Notes: generated by a model from the letters alone, not told the origin. A stretch of 64,000 nucleotides of DNA from an uncultured Candidatus Entotheonella sp. (GCA_958295825.1 OY282375.1:977489-1041488), one strand, 5' to 3'. Positions 19,119 to 28,173 are shown, numbered from the stretch's first letter. Numbers and translations: made by a program.

Positions 19119-20282
19119 ATGAAACCCACCTCGGCTTGGAAAGAAGCGCTGCTGCCAGGCGCCCTGCTCGCGGTTATTCTGCTGATCGGCCTGCCGCTGC
19201 TGAACGCCGCCGGGTACGTCTCCGACTACTACCTCAACCTGTTCGGCAAGTACCTGTCGCTGGCCGTTCTGGCCATGGGCATGGCCCTCATCTGGGGGTT
19301 CGCCGGCATCTTGAGCCTTGGGCAGGCCATCTTCTTTGGTATCGGTGCTTACTCGTTCGGCATGTACCTGATGCTCGAATCGAGCGGCAAAGGCGTCTAT
19401 GGCGAAGCGATTCCCGATTTTATGGTATGGAACCAGATCACCCAGCTGCCGTTGTACTGGAAACCCTTCCACTCCCTGCCTTTCGCCCTGCTCGCGGCCC
19501 TGTTGGCGCCGGTTGTCGTGGCCGTCGTGATCGGCTTTCTGACGTTTCGGCGTCGCGTCGGCGGCACCTACTTCGCCATTCTGACCCAGGCCATGGCCTT
19601 CGCCGCCTGGTTGATGTTCAACCGCAACGAACTCAACCTCGGCGGCACCAACGGCCTCACCGATTTCAAAACCCTGCTGGGCTACTCGCTGAGCGAGCCG
19701 AGCACGCAGCGCGGCTTGTACCTGTGCACCGCGCTCCTGTTGGTCGTCAGTTTCTTCATTTGCCGCTGGCTGGTGGGCTCGAAGATGGGGCTGGTGCTGA
19801 CCGCCGTGCGCGACCAGGAGCAGCGCCTGCGCTTTCTGGGCTATCCGGTCGCCTCGTACAAGATCTTCATTTTCGCCGTGGCGGCGGCCTTGGGCGGCCT
19901 GGCGGGCGCTTTGTACGTGCCGCAAGTCGGTATCATCACGCCCAGCCAGGTCGGCGTTTTGCCGTCGCTGGAAATCGTCGTCTGGGTGGCCACCGGCGGG
20001 CGCAACAGCCTCCTTGGCGCAATCATCGGCGCGGTGGGTATCAACGCGGCGCGCAGCGTCCTGACCGCCCGCTTCCCGGAATGGTGGCCGGTAATCCTGG
20101 GTGGTCTGTTCGTGGCCGTTGTCCTGTTCTTTCCCGATGGCATCGTCGGCATCCCCGCCCAGTGCCGCAGGGGCATCCGAAGGCTGCGTGCTCGGCTGGC
20201 CGGCGCTCCGGCCCGTCGTCCGGCGCCGGTAACACGCGCAAGCGAGCAACCGGCGTCAACCGTTAGCCGGTCCGACGGCTGA
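19119..20282 (+). CDS. urtC: Urea ABC transporter permease UrtC
   Basis: 387-aa LivM-type permease. The conserved FGKYLSLAVLAMGMALIWGFAGILSLGQAIFFGIGAYSFGMYLMLE is near the N-terminus. Further UrtC motifs are VGGTYFAILTQAMAFAAWLMFNRNELNLGGTNGLTDF and GALYVPQVGIITPSQVGVLPSLEIVVWVATGGRNSLLGAIIGA. About nine to ten hydrophobic spans are readable. It starts 18 bp after urtB. The last 40 residues (RAR-LAGAPARRPAPV) are a low-complexity cytoplasmic tail. Confidence 0.93.
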   Translation: MKPTSAWKEALLPGALLAVILLIGLPLLNAAGYVSDYYLNLFGKYLSLAVLAMGMALIWGFAGILSLGQAIFFGIGAYSFGMYLMLESSGKGVYGEAIPDFMVWNQITQLPLYWKPFHSLPFALLAALLAPVVVAVVIGFLTFRRRVGGTYFAILTQAMAFAAWLMFNRNELNLGGTNGLTDFKTLLGYSLSEPSTQRGLYLCTALLLVVSFFICRWLVGSKMGLVLTAVRDQEQRLRFLGYPVASYKIFIFAVAAALGGLAGALYVPQVGIITPSQVGVLPSLEIVVWVATGGRNSLLGAIIGAVGINAARSVLTARFPEWWPVILGGLFVAVVLFFPDGIVGIPAQCRRGIRRLRARLAGAPARRPAPVTRASEQPASTVSRSDG

Positions 20283-20295
20283 CAGGGAGCGATAC

Positions 20296-21048
20296 GTGGA
20301 ACAACAACGCGGCACCATCATGTACATCGAGGACATCACCGTCACGTTCGACGGCTTCCAGGCGCTGAAAGAAGTCGATTTCTACGTCGATCATGGCGAA
20401 CTGCGCGCCTTGATCGGCCCTAACGGCGCCGGCAAGACGACCCTGCTTGACGTCATCTGCGGCAGGGCCAGACCGGACACCGGGCGCGTCATCTTCGGCC
20501 AGCGAACCGACCTCAGTAAACTTGAGGAACACGAGATCACCATGCTCGGCATCGGGCGCAAATTCCAGACCCCCACCGTGTTCAAGAACCTCACGCTCAT
20601 CGACAATCTGACCCTCGCCCTGCGCTACCGCCGCGACGTGATGGCGACCTTGTTCGGCGTCTTGAACCGTAGCCATACGGACAAAATTTATTCGGCCTTG
20701 CAGACCCTGGGGCTGGAACAAAAGGCCCAGAACCAAGCCGGGGCGCTGTCGCACGGCGAGATGCAATGGCTGGAGATCGGCATGGTCATGGTGCAGGAGC
20801 CGGCTCTTTTTCTGCTGGACGAGCCGGTCGCCGGCATGACCCGGGAGGAACGCGAGAAGACCGGAGGGATTCTGCAGGACCTGGCCAAGGAGCATGCGGT
20901 GCTGGTGGTTGAACACGACATGGAATTCGTGCGCCAGACGGCCCACCGGGTGACGGTTCTGCACGAAGGCCGGATTCTCTGCGAGGGCTCGGTGGCGCAC
21001 GTGCAACGCGACCCCCGAGTCGTCGAAGTCTACCTGGGAAGGGGTTAG
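20296..21048 (+). CDS. urtD: Urea ABC transporter ATP-binding protein UrtD
   Basis: 250-aa ATPase starting at GTG 20296 behind GGGAGC. Walker A is GPNGAGKTTLLDVICG. The signature LSHGEMQWLEIGM, in place of the usual LSGGQ, is characteristic of UrtD. Walker B is ALFLLDEPVAGM, and the switch His is in VVEHDMEFVRQTAHRV. It energises the UrtBC channel with UrtE. It starts 13 bp after urtC. Confidence 0.94.
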   Translation: MEQQRGTIMYIEDITVTFDGFQALKEVDFYVDHGELRALIGPNGAGKTTLLDVICGRARPDTGRVIFGQRTDLSKLEEHEITMLGIGRKFQTPTVFKNLTLIDNLTLALRYRRDVMATLFGVLNRSHTDKIYSALQTLGLEQKAQNQAGALSHGEMQWLEIGMVMVQEPALFLLDEPVAGMTREEREKTGGILQDLAKEHAVLVVEHDMEFVRQTAHRVTVLHEGRILCEGSVAHVQRDPRVVEVYLGRG

Positions 21049-21054
21049 CCGGCG

Positions 21055-21750
21055 ATGCTTACCATCCACGACCTGTGCGTGAGCTACGGCGAAAGCCAGG
21101 TGCTCTGGGACGTCGGTCTGCACGTTCCGGCCGGCCAAGTCGTCTGCCTCATGGGACGCAACGGCGTCGGCAAAACCACGCTGCTGAAGAGTGTGATGGG
21201 GCTTCTGAGACCCCGTTCCGGCGCCATCACGTTCCAGGACAAGCCGCTCACCGCGCTGTCCTCCGACCGCCGCGCCCGGCAGGGCATTGGCTACGTGCCG
21301 CAGGGCCGCGAAATTTTCCCCGACATGACCGTTCTGGAAAATCTTCGCATCGGCCGCATCGCCCAAGGCTTGCCCGCCGGCACGATCCCGGACGACATTT
21401 TCGAACTCTTCCCCGTCCTGCAAACCATGCTGCGCCGCAAGGGCGGCTACCTCAGCGGCGGCCAGCAACAGCAATTGGCTATCGCCCGCGCCCTCGTCAC
21501 CCGTCCCCAACTCCTCCTCCTCGACGAGCCCACCGAGGGCATCCAACCCTCCATCATTTTGGAGATCGAAGCCATCATCCAGCGCCTGAAAGAGGCCGGC
21601 AACATGGCGATTCTGCTCGTCGAACAATACGTCGAGTTCGCCAGCCGCCTCGCCGACCACGTCTTCGTCATGGAACAGGGCGGCATCGTTCTGGAAGGCA
21701 AGCTCGAAGACATGTCGGACGAGGACCTCAAACGCTACCTGGCCTTCTGA
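21055..21750 (+). CDS. urtE: Urea ABC transporter ATP-binding protein UrtE
   Basis: 231-aa LivF-type ATPase. Walker A is GRNGVGKTTLLKSVMG and the signature is YLSGGQQQQLAIARALV. Walker B with the UrtE-typical continuation is LLLLDEPTEGIQPSIILEIEAII. YVPQGREIFPDMTVLENLRIG is the Q-loop region. It starts six bases after urtD. No urease or amidase gene follows: the next gene is a restriction-modification enzyme. Confidence 0.94.
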   Translation: MLTIHDLCVSYGESQVLWDVGLHVPAGQVVCLMGRNGVGKTTLLKSVMGLLRPRSGAITFQDKPLTALSSDRRARQGIGYVPQGREIFPDMTVLENLRIGRIAQGLPAGTIPDDIFELFPVLQTMLRRKGGYLSGGQQQQLAIARALVTRPQLLLLDEPTEGIQPSIILEIEAIIQRLKEAGNMAILLVEQYVEFASRLADHVFVMEQGGIVLEGKLEDMSDEDLKRYLAF

Positions 21751-21893
21751 ACCGGTCCGCCAAGCAAGCCGTTCTTCCCTCCGGACAGAACCCCCTCAAC
21801 AGCTCACAGCGATAGGCGCGCAGCCATTTTGCAGTAGAATGCTTTTTGGCGGCCACGATGCCCGGCAAGCGAATCTCACCATTTGAGGCCCAC

Positions 21894-24800
21894 ATGCCCG
21901 GCCAACTGTTTACCCAATACTTCCTGACCGACGGCGTCCGGCATACCCCTGAGTGGCGGGCGTCGGTCGCCCAGCCGCAAGCCTTCACCGCATTCGCCGG
22001 CGCCGTAGCGGAGCGGTTCAAGGCATTCAGTCGATACGACAACCCCAACGAATCGGTTACCGAGCAGGACCTGATTCGCCCTGTCCTGGCGCTGCTCGGC
22101 TGGGACTGCAACCTGCCGCAGCAGGGCGCCGCGCGCAACGAAGACATCCCCGATCATCTACTGTTCGCCGACGCCGCATCCAAGGCCCGCGCCGCCAGCC
22201 GCCGCGACTCCGAAGCACGCTACCGGGACGCCCTGCTGATCGAAGAAAGCAAGCGCTTCGGCCTGCCCCTCGACACCCGCGACGCAACCGACAAAGCCCG
22301 CTCCGGCACACCGCATGGGCAGATACGCCGTTATCTGTCCACCGCCGACAGCATCACCGACGGCCGTATCCGCTGGGGCATGCTGACCAACGGCGCCGTC
22401 TGGCGGCTCTACGACACCCGCGCCCGGCCGCGCGCCAGCGGCTACTACGAGGCCGATCTGGTTGCCCTGCTGCGGCCCGGCAACGAAGACGCGCTGCGCA
22501 CCTTCTACCTGCTGTGCCGCCGCGATGCCTTCACCCTGCGGGACGGGACGCAAGCCCCCTTCCTGGAAGCCGCGCTCGCCGAGGGGCGCCGCTACGAGGA
22601 GCAGGTGGCGCGCGACCTCTCCAACGTGGTGTTCGACACCGTGTTCCCAGGGCTTGTCACCGCCCTCGCCCGGCAATCGACCCGAGACCTGCCGGAAATC
22701 CGCGACGCGGCGCTGATCTTCCTGTACCGGCTGTTGTTCGTGCTGTACGCCGAGGACCGCGGGCTGCTTCCCGTCAACGACCCGCGCTATGACGACTACG
22801 GCCTGCGCAAGCGGGCGCGCGACGACGTGGCGCGGCGAACGCGCGGCGGCGATACGTTCTCCTCCCACGCCGCCAGTTATTACAATCACCTGACGACGCT
22901 GTTCACCCTCATCGACAAGGGCGACGCCTCCATCGGCCTGCCCCCATACAACGGCGGCCTGTTCGCGCCCGAAGCCGCCCCGCTGCTGGAAACCGTTCGC
23001 TTGCCGGACGCCGCCGTCGCGCCCATCCTCTACGCCATGAGCCACCGCGAGGGCCACTTCGTCAACTACCGCGACATGTCCGTGCAGCAACTCGGTTCCA
23101 TCTACGAACGCCTGCTGGAGCGCGAGCCGGTGCGCGGCGGCGACGGCCCCGCGAAGGTGTCCATCCGCCCCAACGCCTACGCCCGCAAGGACAGCGGCAG
23201 TTTCTACACGCCCCAGGAACTCGTCGATCTGATCGTGGATCGCACCCTGAAGCCGCTGGCGGAAGAACGGCTCAAGGCGTTCGAGGACAACGCCGCGGCG
23301 CTGCAAAGCGACCGCCGGCCCAAGGCGGAACGGCGCGCCGAACTCCGCCAGCTCGATCCGGCCGAGGCGGTCCTGGACCTCAAGGTGCTGGACCCGGCGA
23401 TGGGCAGCGGCCACTTCCTGGTTACCGCGGTGGATTTCCTGTCCGACTACGTCGCCGAGCTGATCGAGTACGTGCCTGTAGTCCCGGCGTGGCTGGACGG
23501 CGACTACGCCTCGCCGCTGGTGCAGCGCATCGAACGCATCCGCCACGACATCCTGCAACGCGCCGCGGCGTCCAACTGGGTTGTTGACGAAGCGCAACTG
23601 ACGGATCAGGCCATCATCCGCCGCATGGTGCTCAAGCGTTGCATCTACGGCGTCGACAAGAACCGGCTGACGGTGGAACTGGCCAAGGTGTCGCTGTGGC
23701 TGCACAGCTTCACGGTGGGCGCGCCGCTGTCCTTTCTGGACCACCACCTGCGGGTCGGCGACTCGCTCATCGGCGTGCGGGTGCAGGACGCCACGGGCGA
23801 GTTGCACCGCCTCGGCGGCCTGTTCGCCGGTTCCGCCATCGCCGGCGCCGAGGCCGCCACCGCGGGCATGCAACGCATCGAGGCGATGTCCGACGCCGAC
23901 GTGGCCGAGGTGCGCGAATCGGCGTCACTGTTCGCGCGCGTGGAGGAGACGACCGCCGACCTGCGCGGCCTGCTCGATTTTGTCTGCGGCTGGCGGTGGA
24001 TGACGGCGGGCATGAAGCAGAAAGAGCGAGCCGCCTGCGAGGTCCCGCTGGTCGAGGCGCTCGGACAAAAACCGGACGACGCCTACAGCCTGCTGGCCCA
24101 GGGCCCAGCGCCTCCGGCGACTTCATCCCACCCACCCGTGCGCCTCTCCCCTGCCTTTGCCGACTTGTGGCGCGACGCCCGCGCGATTGCCGACCGCGAG
24201 GACTTCCTGCACTGGGAGGTTGCCTTTCCCGGCGTCTGGCGGCACTGGCAGAACACCCGTCCCGACGGCGGTTTCGACGCCGTCATCGGCAACCCGCCGT
24301 GGGACCGCATCAAGCTGCAGGAGGTCGAGTGGTTCGCCAGCCGCGCTCCCGATCTGGCGCTGGCGCCCACCGCGGCGGCGCGGCGCCAGGGCATCCAACG
24401 GCTGCGCGACGCCGGCGATCCGCTGGCCGGCGCGTTCGACGACGCCAAGGCGCGCGCCGATAGCTTGGGTCAACTGGTGCGCGTATCCGGCGATTACCCG
24501 CTGCTCGGCGGTGGCGACGTCAACCTGTATTCGCTGTTCGTCGAGCGGGCCATGCGGCTGGTGAAGCCCGACGGCTTGGTGGGCCTGCTGACGCCGTCGG
24601 GCATTTACGCCGACAAGACGGCGGCCGACTTCTTCAAGTCCGTGTCCACGGGCGGGCGATTGGGAGGGCTGTTCGACTTCGAGAACAGGAAGATATTCTT
24701 CAAGGATATCCATGCTTCGTTCAAATTCTGCGCCCTGATCGTCGGCGGCGAGGCGCGGCGGTGGGGCGAGACGCGCTGCGCGTTCTTCCTGCACGACACC

Positions 24801-25910
24801 GCGGAGATCGACGACGCGGACCGCTGCTTCCCGCTGGCGCCGTCCGACTTCGCCCGCGTCAACCCCAACACCGGTACCGCGCCCGTGTTCCGTACCCGCC
24901 GCGACGCCGACATCACCCGCCGCATCTACGAGCGCCACCCGGTGCTGGTGGATCGCTCCGGCGGCGGCGAGCGCAAGGCGTGGCCGGTGAAGTATGCCAC
25001 GATGTTTCACATGACGAACGATTCGCACCGCTTCCGCACCGCCGCGCAACTCGATGCGGAGGGTTTCTACCCGGTGCAGGGCAATCGCTGGAAACGGGGG
25101 GAGGACCTGTATCTGCCGCTGTACCAGGGCCGGATGCTCTGGCATTTTGACCACCGCGCCAACTCGGTTCGCGTCAACCCGGAGAGCACGCACAATCCTT
25201 ACCTGAGCGAGGCGGTCAGCGAGGCGCAGCACGCCGACCCCGGTTTTCTTCCGCAAACGCAGTATTGGGTTCTGGCGTCAGAGGTGGCGCCAGTCATAGC
25301 GCCAGCTCGCGGCTGGGCGCTGGGCTTCCGCGACATCACCAATCCCACAAACGAAAGAACGATGGTTGCGTCGATTGTCCCGTGGGTTGGGTACGGCAAC
25401 ACAGTCCCCTTGCTCCTTGGAGGTGACGGTCTCGCCGGTGCTTGTCTTGTTGCGAATCTGAGCGCCATGTGTGCGGACTTCGTTGCGAGACAAAAGGCGC
25501 AAGGCACTCATTTGAACTGGTACATCGTCGAGCAACTCCCCGTCATCGCCCCCGCCGATTACAACCGGCCATTCGGCGCCACAACCGCCCGCGCCCTCGT
25601 TCGCGACCACGTGCTGCGCCTCACCTACACCGCCCACGACGTGGCGCCCTTCGCCCGCGACCTCGGCCACAACAGCCCGCCCTTCATATGGAACGAAGAA
25701 GACCGCCGCCACCTGCGCGCCCGCCTCGACGCTCTCTACTTCCACCTCTACGGCCTGTCGCGGGACGATGCCGGCTACGTGCTCGACACCTTCCCCATCG
25801 TGCGCCGCGAGGACGAAAAAGCCTTCGGCCACTACCGCACGCGGGACCTGATTCTGGCGTACATGAACGCCTTGGCAGCCGGCGATGCGGAGACGCGGGT
25901 GGCGGTGTAG
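21894..25910 (+). CDS. Type IIG-like (Eco57I-related) restriction-modification enzyme, single polypeptide
   Basis: 1338 aa from ATG 21894, chosen for TGAGG five bases upstream; ATG 21858 and TTG 21846 in the same frame lack ribosome sites. The N-terminal region has a PD-(D/E)XK-type nuclease pattern: IPDHLLF at about residues 85-91 and LIEESK at about 115-120. The adenine-N6 methyltransferase core follows with motif I LDPAMGSGHFL (about 499-509), CIYGVDKNRLTVELAKVSLWLHSF, and motif IV NPPW (about 800-803). A long C-terminal part probably serves target recognition (GLLTPSGIYADKTAADFF, QNKAQGTHLNWYIVEQLPVI-like region). It would both cut and methylate DNA. The last 165 bp are duplicated downstream at 27995-28159. 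Confidence 0.85.
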   Translation: MPGQLFTQYFLTDGVRHTPEWRASVAQPQAFTAFAGAVAERFKAFSRYDNPNESVTEQDLIRPVLALLGWDCNLPQQGAARNEDIPDHLLFADAASKARAASRRDSEARYRDALLIEESKRFGLPLDTRDATDKARSGTPHGQIRRYLSTADSITDGRIRWGMLTNGAVWRLYDTRARPRASGYYEADLVALLRPGNEDALRTFYLLCRRDAFTLRDGTQAPFLEAALAEGRRYEEQVARDLSNVVFDTVFPGLVTALARQSTRDLPEIRDAALIFLYRLLFVLYAEDRGLLPVNDPRYDDYGLRKRARDDVARRTRGGDTFSSHAASYYNHLTTLFTLIDKGDASIGLPPYNGGLFAPEAAPLLETVRLPDAAVAPILYAMSHREGHFVNYRDMSVQQLGSIYERLLEREPVRGGDGPAKVSIRPNAYARKDSGSFYTPQELVDLIVDRTLKPLAEERLKAFEDNAAALQSDRRPKAERRAELRQLDPAEAVLDLKVLDPAMGSGHFLVTAVDFLSDYVAELIEYVPVVPAWLDGDYASPLVQRIERIRHDILQRAAASNWVVDEAQLTDQAIIRRMVLKRCIYGVDKNRLTVELAKVSLWLHSFTVGAPLSFLDHHLRVGDSLIGVRVQDATGELHRLGGLFAGSAIAGAEAATAGMQRIEAMSDADVAEVRESASLFARVEETTADLRGLLDFVCGWRWMTAGMKQKERAACEVPLVEALGQKPDDAYSLLAQGPAPPATSSHPPVRLSPAFADLWRDARAIADREDFLHWEVAFPGVWRHWQNTRPDGGFDAVIGNPPWDRIKLQEVEWFASRAPDLALAPTAAARRQGIQRLRDAGDPLAGAFDDAKARADSLGQLVRVSGDYPLLGGGDVNLYSLFVERAMRLVKPDGLVGLLTPSGIYADKTAADFFKSVSTGGRLGGLFDFENRKIFFKDIHASFKFCALIVGGEARRWGETRCAFFLHDTAEIDDADRCFPLAPSDFARVNPNTGTAPVFRTRRDADITRRIYERHPVLVDRSGGGERKAWPVKYATMFHMTNDSHRFRTAAQLDAEGFYPVQGNRWKRGEDLYLPLYQGRMLWHFDHRANSVRVNPESTHNPYLSEAVSEAQHADPGFLPQTQYWVLASEVAPVIAPARGWALGFRDITNPTNERTMVASIVPWVGYGNTVPLLLGGDGLAGACLVANLSAMCADFVARQKAQGTHLNWYIVEQLPVIAPADYNRPFGATTARALVRDHVLRLTYTAHDVAPFARDLGHNSPPFIWNEEDRRHLRARLDALYFHLYGLSRDDAGYVLDTFPIVRREDEKAFGHYRTRDLILAYMNALAAGDAETRVAV

Positions 25911-26154
25911 ATTTGAGCCGGTAAACTTCAGTGCCAAGCCCAAGAGGGCGGTCTTGGCAATGGCTTTGATGGGGCCGGACCAATGGGTTAGAACGATCGA
26001 CTATCAGGAAGGAGTGCAGGCGTTGGAAATAAGCCTTCCAACAGATGCGGATGGATTCCTCTCGCAGGAATGCCCCTCTTGCGAACAGCGATTCAAGGTC
26101 ATCTTCGGCGAAGGAAGCGAAGAACCTATCTCGTACTGTCCCTATTGCGGCCAC
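25746..26154 (+). repeat. Direct repeat, copy 1 (409 bp)
   Basis: Spans the last 165 bp of the restriction-modification gene, the junction, and the first part of the TIR gene up to YCPYCGH. It matches 27995-28404 with scattered substitutions and a few single-base indels over its whole length. This copy is intact in both reading frames, so it is the likely parent. Confidence 0.93.
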
Positions 26155-27207
26155 AACGGGCAGGACTGCTGGCATACTCAAGCGCAGGTCGATTACCTGC
26201 AGTCGGTCGCCGTCAACGTTGCTCTTGGCCCGGAACTCAAGAAGCTCGAACGCCAATTGAAAGGAATGTCGAAAGGGTTTCTCAAGGTCGACATGACCTC
26301 CGATCTTTCGGAGCCATTACCCGCGCCTACGGAAACCGACGATCTGCTCGACATCCTGCACCTCCCATGCTGCAATGAAACGGTCAAGGTGACACGTCAC
26401 GAGCGGCACTTCTGCATTATCTGCGGTACGGAGATTGACATGACAATCAGTGATGCAAAGAAGGTCTTTCTGAGCCACAAGGGCGATGACAAGAAACTCG
26501 TAAACGATTTCAAGGAAACCCTGAAGCTTTTAGGTTACGACGTATGGTTCGCTGAAGATGCGATGCCTCCCGGTACGACACTCGAACGTGGACTTCGTCG
26601 AGGCATGCAGGATTCTTGCGGTGTTGTTTTCTTCATCACTCCGTCCTTCAAGGATGAGAGTTTTTTGGAGACCGAAATTGATTACGCGGTTCAAGAGAGG
26701 CGAGAGAAGGGCGAAAAATTCGTAATTATTCCTTTGCAATTCGTTGGCGCTGACGGCAACACGGGTGAAATCCCGAAATCGCTCGAAACTTATGTTTGGA
26801 AGCAACCCAAGACACGGCTTGAGGCATTGCGAGAAATTGTCCGTGCGTTGCCTGTCGCCCCTGTAAGTATTGACTGGCGAGACGAAATTGCAGGCGTTGT
26901 CACCGCACCCAAGACGAAATCGACGGTTACGGAACTCTCCGAGGAAGCAAAGGCCATTTTGAAGGCAGCAGCAGCCGGTGACGGAAAAATCATGCACATG
27001 CGTTACATAGGCATAGGTGGGGAAGCCATACGAGTGGGAGGCAACAATTTAATACCGAAGCAGGACCGACGAACGATCGCCATTTGGGTGGGTGGCTTGG
27101 AAGATTTGCGGCAGCGGCGATATATCAAAGACCGTGGACACAAGGGCGAGATGTTTGAAGTGACGCGCGAAGGCTACAAGGCGGCGGACGAACTCCCTGG
27201 TGCATAA
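26023..27207 (+). CDS. TIR-domain protein with N-terminal zinc ribbon
   Basis: 394 aa from TTG 26023, eight bases after AAGGAG, giving MEISLPTDADGFLSQECPSC. The frame is open upstream to 25885 but that part overlaps the restriction gene. Cys pairs 17/20 and 39/42 form a zinc ribbon. A second cluster is at 116-117 and 131/134. A TIR domain spans about 146-270: KKVFLSHKGDDKKLV, YDVWFAEDAMPPGTTLERGLRRGM, VVFFITPSF, then LETEIDYA with Glu218 in the position of the catalytic NADase Glu. The C-terminal 100 residues look winged-helix-like (RRYIKDRGHKGEMFEVTREGY). TIR NADases act in anti-phage abortive defence. The lower GC than the preceding gene suggests separate acquisition. Confidence 0.8.
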   Translation: MEISLPTDADGFLSQECPSCEQRFKVIFGEGSEEPISYCPYCGHNGQDCWHTQAQVDYLQSVAVNVALGPELKKLERQLKGMSKGFLKVDMTSDLSEPLPAPTETDDLLDILHLPCCNETVKVTRHERHFCIICGTEIDMTISDAKKVFLSHKGDDKKLVNDFKETLKLLGYDVWFAEDAMPPGTTLERGLRRGMQDSCGVVFFITPSFKDESFLETEIDYAVQERREKGEKFVIIPLQFVGADGNTGEIPKSLETYVWKQPKTRLEALREIVRALPVAPVSIDWRDEIAGVVTAPKTKSTVTELSEEAKAILKAAAAGDGKIMHMRYIGIGGEAIRVGGNNLIPKQDRRTIAIWVGGLEDLRQRRYIKDRGHKGEMFEVTREGYKAADELPGA

Positions 27208-27383
27208 CTGAGAAGAGTGGATCCAATTGCGGATTTTGGGAGACATCAGCTTTTGCTTAGGGCAGACACGATCTCAAGATTCTCCTCCGGTCATCCGCGT
27301 CGACCACTGCAGGCGGTCATCCCTAATGAACTTCGGCTGAGGGTGATTAGGTCGCCTTGTCCTGCAAACGACCCTGCAAAGGC

Positions 27384-27419
27384 ATGTACAATGCCATATT
27401 TTGTATGTATTTTGTACAT
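27384..27419 (+). promoter_or_regulatory. Inverted repeat, candidate operator for the small two-gene unit
   Basis: A perfect 8-bp palindrome, ATGTACAA (27384-27391) and TTGTACAT (27412-27419), with an AT-rich 20-base centre. It lies about 50 bp before the 27468 gene, in the 260-bp gap after the TIR gene. The first product looks like a small DNA-binding protein, so autoregulation at this dyad is a reasonable inference. The rest of the gap shows nothing recognisable. Confidence 0.45.
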
Positions 27420-27467
27420 CCTAAACCGATATAGGAGACGCATATCTACGTAGGGAAGGAACACGTG

Positions 27468-27692
27468 ATGAGGAAGGTAACCATGAACCTTACCGAACGG
27501 GACATTGAGAACACTGAGACGCTTACCCGGCGACTGAACTTAAGGAACAAGGCATCAACTGTGAGTAGCGCATTGGCAATCACGGAGGGCCTTACCAAAA
27601 AGATTGTGAACGGAGACGAGTTGCTTATCAGAAAGAAGGACGGGTCGATGGAGGTGGTCGTTATCGCAGGTTTAGGCGGCGCCCATAACTGA
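27468..27692 (+). CDS. Small ribbon-helix-helix-like protein
   Basis: 74 aa from ATG 27468, seven bases after GGAAGGA; an in-frame GTG at 27465 and ATG at 27483 are alternatives. The sequence VTMNLTERDIENTETLTRRLNLRNKASTVSSALAITEGLTKKI reads as one beta strand followed by two helices, the shape of a short RHH DNA-binding antitoxin. The end has LLIRKKDGSMEVVVIAG. It is preceded by a palindrome. The MqsA/YgiT-type gene follows 73 bp later. I cannot name a specific family. Confidence 0.6.
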   Translation: MRKVTMNLTERDIENTETLTRRLNLRNKASTVSSALAITEGLTKKIVNGDELLIRKKDGSMEVVVIAGLGGAHN

Positions 27693-27765
27693 TGTCGACC
27701 GAGGCGACACCCGTCGACACAGATGATTGGGGAGAACCGGACGAGACCGATTCTAAGGAGATGAC

Positions 27766-28173
27766 GTGCCTGTTTGTCCAGTCTGTCATGCTGAGGAAAG
27801 CCGGGAAGAACGGGTTGACGAGGTTTTCCGAATCGACGGGGAATACGTTCTCGTCGGCGGTATTCCGGCTATGGTATGCGTCCGATGCGGTGAGCAAGCC
27901 TTCAGCCGGGAGACCGTAGAGAAAGTCCGCGTGATGGTTCACGGTGAAGCCAAGGCCGTCAAGTCTGTTCCCCTGCAAGTCTTCGACTTCGCCTCTCTAC
28001 GGCCTTCGCGGGACGACGCTGGAGACGTGCTCGGCCCCCTACCCCATCTTGCGCCGCGAGGCCGAAAAAGCCTTCGGCCACTACCGCACGCGGGACCTGA
28101 TCCTGGCGTACATGAACGCCTTAGCAGCCGGCGATGCGGAGACGCGGGTGGCGGTGTAGATTCGAGCCGGTAA
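27766..28173 (+). CDS. YgiT/MqsA-type zinc-finger antitoxin N-domain with foreign, fused C-terminus
   Basis: The start is GTG 27766 behind AAGGAG. Residues 1-76 are a typical YgiT-type zinc finger: CPVCHAEESREERVDEVF, VLVGGIPAMVCVRCGEQAFSRETVEKVRVMVHGE, ending VPLQVFDFA, where such proteins usually stop. Here the frame instead runs into the duplicated restriction-gene segment at about 27995 in a non-native frame, adding about 59 residues of junk (SLRPSRDDAGDVLG...). The duplication has therefore removed the original stop codon. The DNA-binding half of a full MqsA is absent. No MqsR-like toxin is visible upstream. Whether the fused protein is functional is unknown. Confidence 0.75.
   Translation: MPVCPVCHAEESREERVDEVFRIDGEYVLVGGIPAMVCVRCGEQAFSRETVEKVRVMVHGEAKAVKSVPLQVFDFASLRPSRDDAGDVLGPLPHLAPRGRKSLRPLPHAGPDPGVHERLSSRRCGDAGGGVDSSR

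Noticed and set aside
20263..21660. Long minus-strand open frames opposite urtC-urtE (465 aa) and opposite urtA (16025-17551)
   Set aside because: They are antisense shadows of high-GC genes with low-complexity His/Gln/Gly-rich translations and no domains.
22158..23873. 571-aa minus-strand frame opposite the restriction-modification gene
   Set aside because: Shadow frame caused by GC-rich codon usage. The plus strand carries clear nuclease and methyltransferase motifs.
27692..27919. 75-aa plus-strand frame starting on the last base of the RHH-like gene
   Set aside because: It overlaps the zinc-finger gene in another frame and its sequence has no recognisable features. The GTG at 27766 has the better ribosome site.
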